Assembly: GCF_900101885.1 (NCBI RefSeq)
Contig: NZ_FNAN01000008.1
Span: 186,001-250,000, forward strand
DNA: 64,000 nt
Direction of reading: 5' to 3'
DNA from: Dyadobacter soli
GTDB lineage: Bacteria > Bacteroidota > Bacteroidia > Cytophagales > Spirosomataceae
The notes beneath the pieces are model-generated. The model was not told the origin of the DNA. It saw only the letters and a program-made list of their open reading frames with translations, and searched no databases. The stretch's first letter is position 1. Each line of letters opens with the position of its first letter. This document shows, piece by piece, positions 61,862-64,000 of this stretch. Position numbers and translations under genes: made by a program.

Positions 61862-64000
61862 CTATTCCGACCTCAACGACTTCACCGGATCCAGCAACGC
61901 GGCCCGGATCGCCTGGTAACTTACCGTTGCCAGCGTTACGAGTAGCGCGCCTCCGCCTGCTGCTGCGAAAATCCACCAGGGGATGTCGGTGCGGTATTGG
62001 TATTTTTTGAGCCAGTCGTTCAGGAAATACCAGGCGGTGGGCGTCGAGATCAGGAAGGAAATGATCACCAGCGCTACAAATTCGCGGGATAGCAATGCCC
62101 AGAGGTTGGCAACCGAAGCGCCGAGCACTTTGCGCACGCCGATTTCCTTCGTCCGTTGCTCGGCGGTGAAAGATGCCAGCCCGAACAATCCGAGACAGCT
62201 GATAAAGATGGCCAGCACGGCAAACACCGTCGCCAGCGTGGCAATGCGTTCTTCGGCTGCGAATTTCCGTGCGTATTCTTCGTCCGTAAATTTGTAGTCA
62301 AATGGCGCGCCGGGATTCACTTCCCTGAAAACCGCGGCTACTTTGGCCAGCGATTGCTCCAATGGCAGACCGGCTTTGAGTTTGACACTGATGAAATTGG
62401 CCCAGCCGTAGTTCACCATGAATAGTGTCTGGCGTACTGGGCTGAACGGAGAGCCCATGACCATGTCGCGGATCACGCCCACTACTTTGTAAGGATTATC
62501 ACCCCATTTCACCGTTTGGCCTATTGCATCCGACGGCTGTTTGAAACCCATGTATTTCATCGCCGACTCGTTCATCACCATACCCGTCGAGTCGGTGGAG
62601 AACTGGCGGGAGAAATCACGGCCGCCGATGAACTGCCAGCCGACTGCTTTGCCAAAATCGTGTGAGACGCCGATCGTGCCGAAGTTATCATGCAGGTTAG
62701 GGTCTTTGCCCGGCCAGCTGAAACCGCCGTTGTTCGACCCGAGGAACGTCGACGCAGACGAAGACGTCGCCATTTCCTCCACCGCGCCGGTTTCCTGCAA
62801 TGCAGCGCGGATCCGGTTATATTGGTTGTACAATTCGGGCGTGTTGATTTCGACAGTAATCAGGTTATTCCGGTCGTAGCCAACGGGCCGGTTCTTGGCG
62901 TACTGGATCTGTTTGTAAACAATGGCGGTACCAATAATCAATGTAACGGACACTGTAAACTGCAACACGACCAACACTTTACGCGGCATCGAAGCAAAAC
63001 GGCCTGCATTGAATGTACCTTTCAAAACCTTCACCGGCTGGAACGACGACAGGTACAACGCCGGGTAACTGCCCGACAACAGCCCGGTGAGGAAGCAGAA
63101 TGCAAAACCTGCCAGCCAGAAATAGCCGTTCTGCCACGGGAACTCGATCCGCTTATCGGCCAATTGATTAAATGCCGGCAATGTGAACACGACGATCAGG
63201 ATCGCGAAAACAAATGCCAGGAACACCACCACGAACGATTCGCTGAAAAACTGGTTGATCAGCTGGCCCCGCATCGAACCGATCGCTTTCCTAATACCTA
63301 CTTCTTTCGCACGCTTTTCGGAACGGGCAGTGCTGAGGTTCATGAAATTGATCGATGCCAGCAAGAGTACAAAAGCCCCGATAATCGCAAAAAGCCACAC
63401 GTAACGAATGCGCCCGTCGGCCTGCCCGGCATCGTCCCAGGTACCATACAAATGCCATTTCGACATTGGTAACAGGTAGTTTTGGGGTTTCAGAAACCGT
63501 GCTTCCGGCGTATGTTGGGATTTAATATTCCTGATTCTTTCCGTAACCCCTTCAAATGTTGTGTTAGGACGGATTTGCGTCAGCAATTGCCAGGAGTTGT
63601 TGTTCCATTGTTCCTTATCCCGCGCCTCGCGTACCCAGTCTTGCGTAGCTACATACAAATCCCAGGGCGCTACGAATGTCAATTCGCGGAATTCGGTATT
63701 GTAAGGCAGGTCTTCGTAAACGCCCGTTACCTTCATATCGAAACGGTTGTCCAGCTTCACAATCTTGTCCATGGGATTCTCCTTACCGAATAAAGCCGCT
63801 GCTACCGATGCTGAAAGGATGATGGAATTGCGCTCTTTGAGGCCATCGCGCGAGCCCCGCTGCATATTCAGCGTGAACATATGGGGCGCACCGTCGCTCA
63901 TGTAGGCACCCGTTTTGGTAAATTTGTTGTCTTTGTAAGCCAATATGTGCTCGTCCGTCCACGACGATTGAATCACGTGCTCGAAGTCGTCCTTATGGTG
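61862..64000 (-). CDS. MacB/FtsX-like ABC transporter permease, truncated by the window edge
   Basis: Only the C-terminal part is visible. The frame is open to 64000 (…HHKDDFEHVIQ), so the start lies outside. The first periplasmic domain is partly seen, then SEKRAKEVGIRKAIGSMRGQ, the second periplasmic domain and EQRTKEIGVRKVLGASVANL, ending LDPVKSLRSE. It is most like the 52-55 kb copy. It ends 205 bases before the next permease, in repeat DNA. Confidence 0.85.
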   Translation of the reverse strand, partial: HHKDDFEHVIQSSWTDEHILAYKDNKFTKTGAYMSDGAPHMFTLNMQRGSRDGLKERNSIILSASVAAALFGKENPMDKIVKLDNRFDMKVTGVYEDLPYNTEFRELTFVAPWDLYVATQDWVREARDKEQWNNNSWQLLTQIRPNTTFEGVTERIRNIKSQHTPEARFLKPQNYLLPMSKWHLYGTWDDAGQADGRIRYVWLFAIIGAFVLLLASINFMNLSTARSEKRAKEVGIRKAIGSMRGQLINQFFSESFVVVFLAFVFAILIVVFTLPAFNQLADKRIEFPWQNGYFWLAGFAFCFLTGLLSGSYPALYLSSFQPVKVLKGTFNAGRFASMPRKVLVVLQFTVSVTLIIGTAIVYKQIQYAKNRPVGYDRNNLITVEINTPELYNQYNRIRAALQETGAVEEMATSSSASTFLGSNNGGFSWPGKDPNLHDNFGTIGVSHDFGKAVGWQFIGGRDFSRQFSTDSTGMVMNESAMKYMGFKQPSDAIGQTVKWGDNPYKVVGVIRDMVMGSPFSPVRQTLFMVNYGWANFISVKLKAGLPLEQSLAKVAAVFREVNPGAPFDYKFTDEEYARKFAAEERIATLATVFAVLAIFISCLGLFGLASFTAEQRTKEIGVRKVLGASVANLWALLSREFVALVIISFLISTPTAWYFLNDWLKKYQYRTDIPWWIFAAAGGGALLVTLATVSYQAIRAALLDPVKSLRSE

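Overview
The window looks like chromosomal DNA from a Bacteroidota bacterium of the order Cytophagales. A Dyadobacter-like genus is my best guess, from gene content only. The evidence is a type IX secretion (Por) C-terminal sorting tail, TANNTTTG-type promoter boxes, DUF1361, DUF2911 and DUF6427-like genes, a bglA-type GH1 enzyme, and a large family of about 800-residue MacB/FtsX-like ABC permeases. I saw no rRNA or tRNA genes, CRISPR array, insertion sequence or phage genes.

Layout. 0.2-13 kb (mostly +): a large permease, a DUF433/DUF5615 toxin-antitoxin-like pair, an MFS exporter, a secreted protein, a membrane-anchored winged-helix regulator, a second large permease, then an ABC ATPase, a TolC-like channel, two outer-membrane barrels and an SGNH lipoprotein. 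13-23 kb: FGGY sugar kinase, recG, DUF2911, a lipoprotein, a winged-helix regulator with a fused membrane protein, diacylglycerol kinase, DUF1361, SMP-30 and redoxin genes. 23-36 kb: housekeeping genes (rplU-rpmA, NifU-type scaffold, oxygenase-type reductase, LacI regulator, M1 aminopeptidase, LolE-like permease, rbfA, rpiB, LOG-family protein). 36-46 kb: HhH protein, DUF4097 protein, GH1, a T9SS-sorted repeat protein, an ECF sigma factor, a DUF885-like lipoprotein and a CBM9-like protein. 46-64 kb (all -): an AztD-like zinc-chaperone lipoprotein behind a twin-palindrome operator, then five more large permeases interleaved with a Wzi-type outer-membrane protein and a serine hydrolase. The last permease runs off the window.

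How the genes fit together. Seven large permeases occur in 64 kb, but only one stand-alone MacB/LolD-type ATPase is present (8.8 kb), next to a TolC-like channel and with no periplasmic adaptor. That ATPase may serve several permeases. The 4.7-10.8 kb block reads as a sensed export module: secreted protein, transmembrane winged-helix regulator, permease, ATPase, channel. A long dyad ahead of the ATPase closely resembles one ahead of the permease at 48-50 kb, which suggests a shared regulator.

The intergenic DNA carries four repeat classes: heptamer-built GACCGCC inverted repeats ahead of three permease genes; arrays of GTCA at 10-bp spacing; REP-like ATGCC-AACGGCAT hairpins; and polypurine/polypyrimidine GGAGGAAGG tracts at gene ends. 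These repeats, the shared export dyad and the AztD operator are the most interesting non-coding signals.
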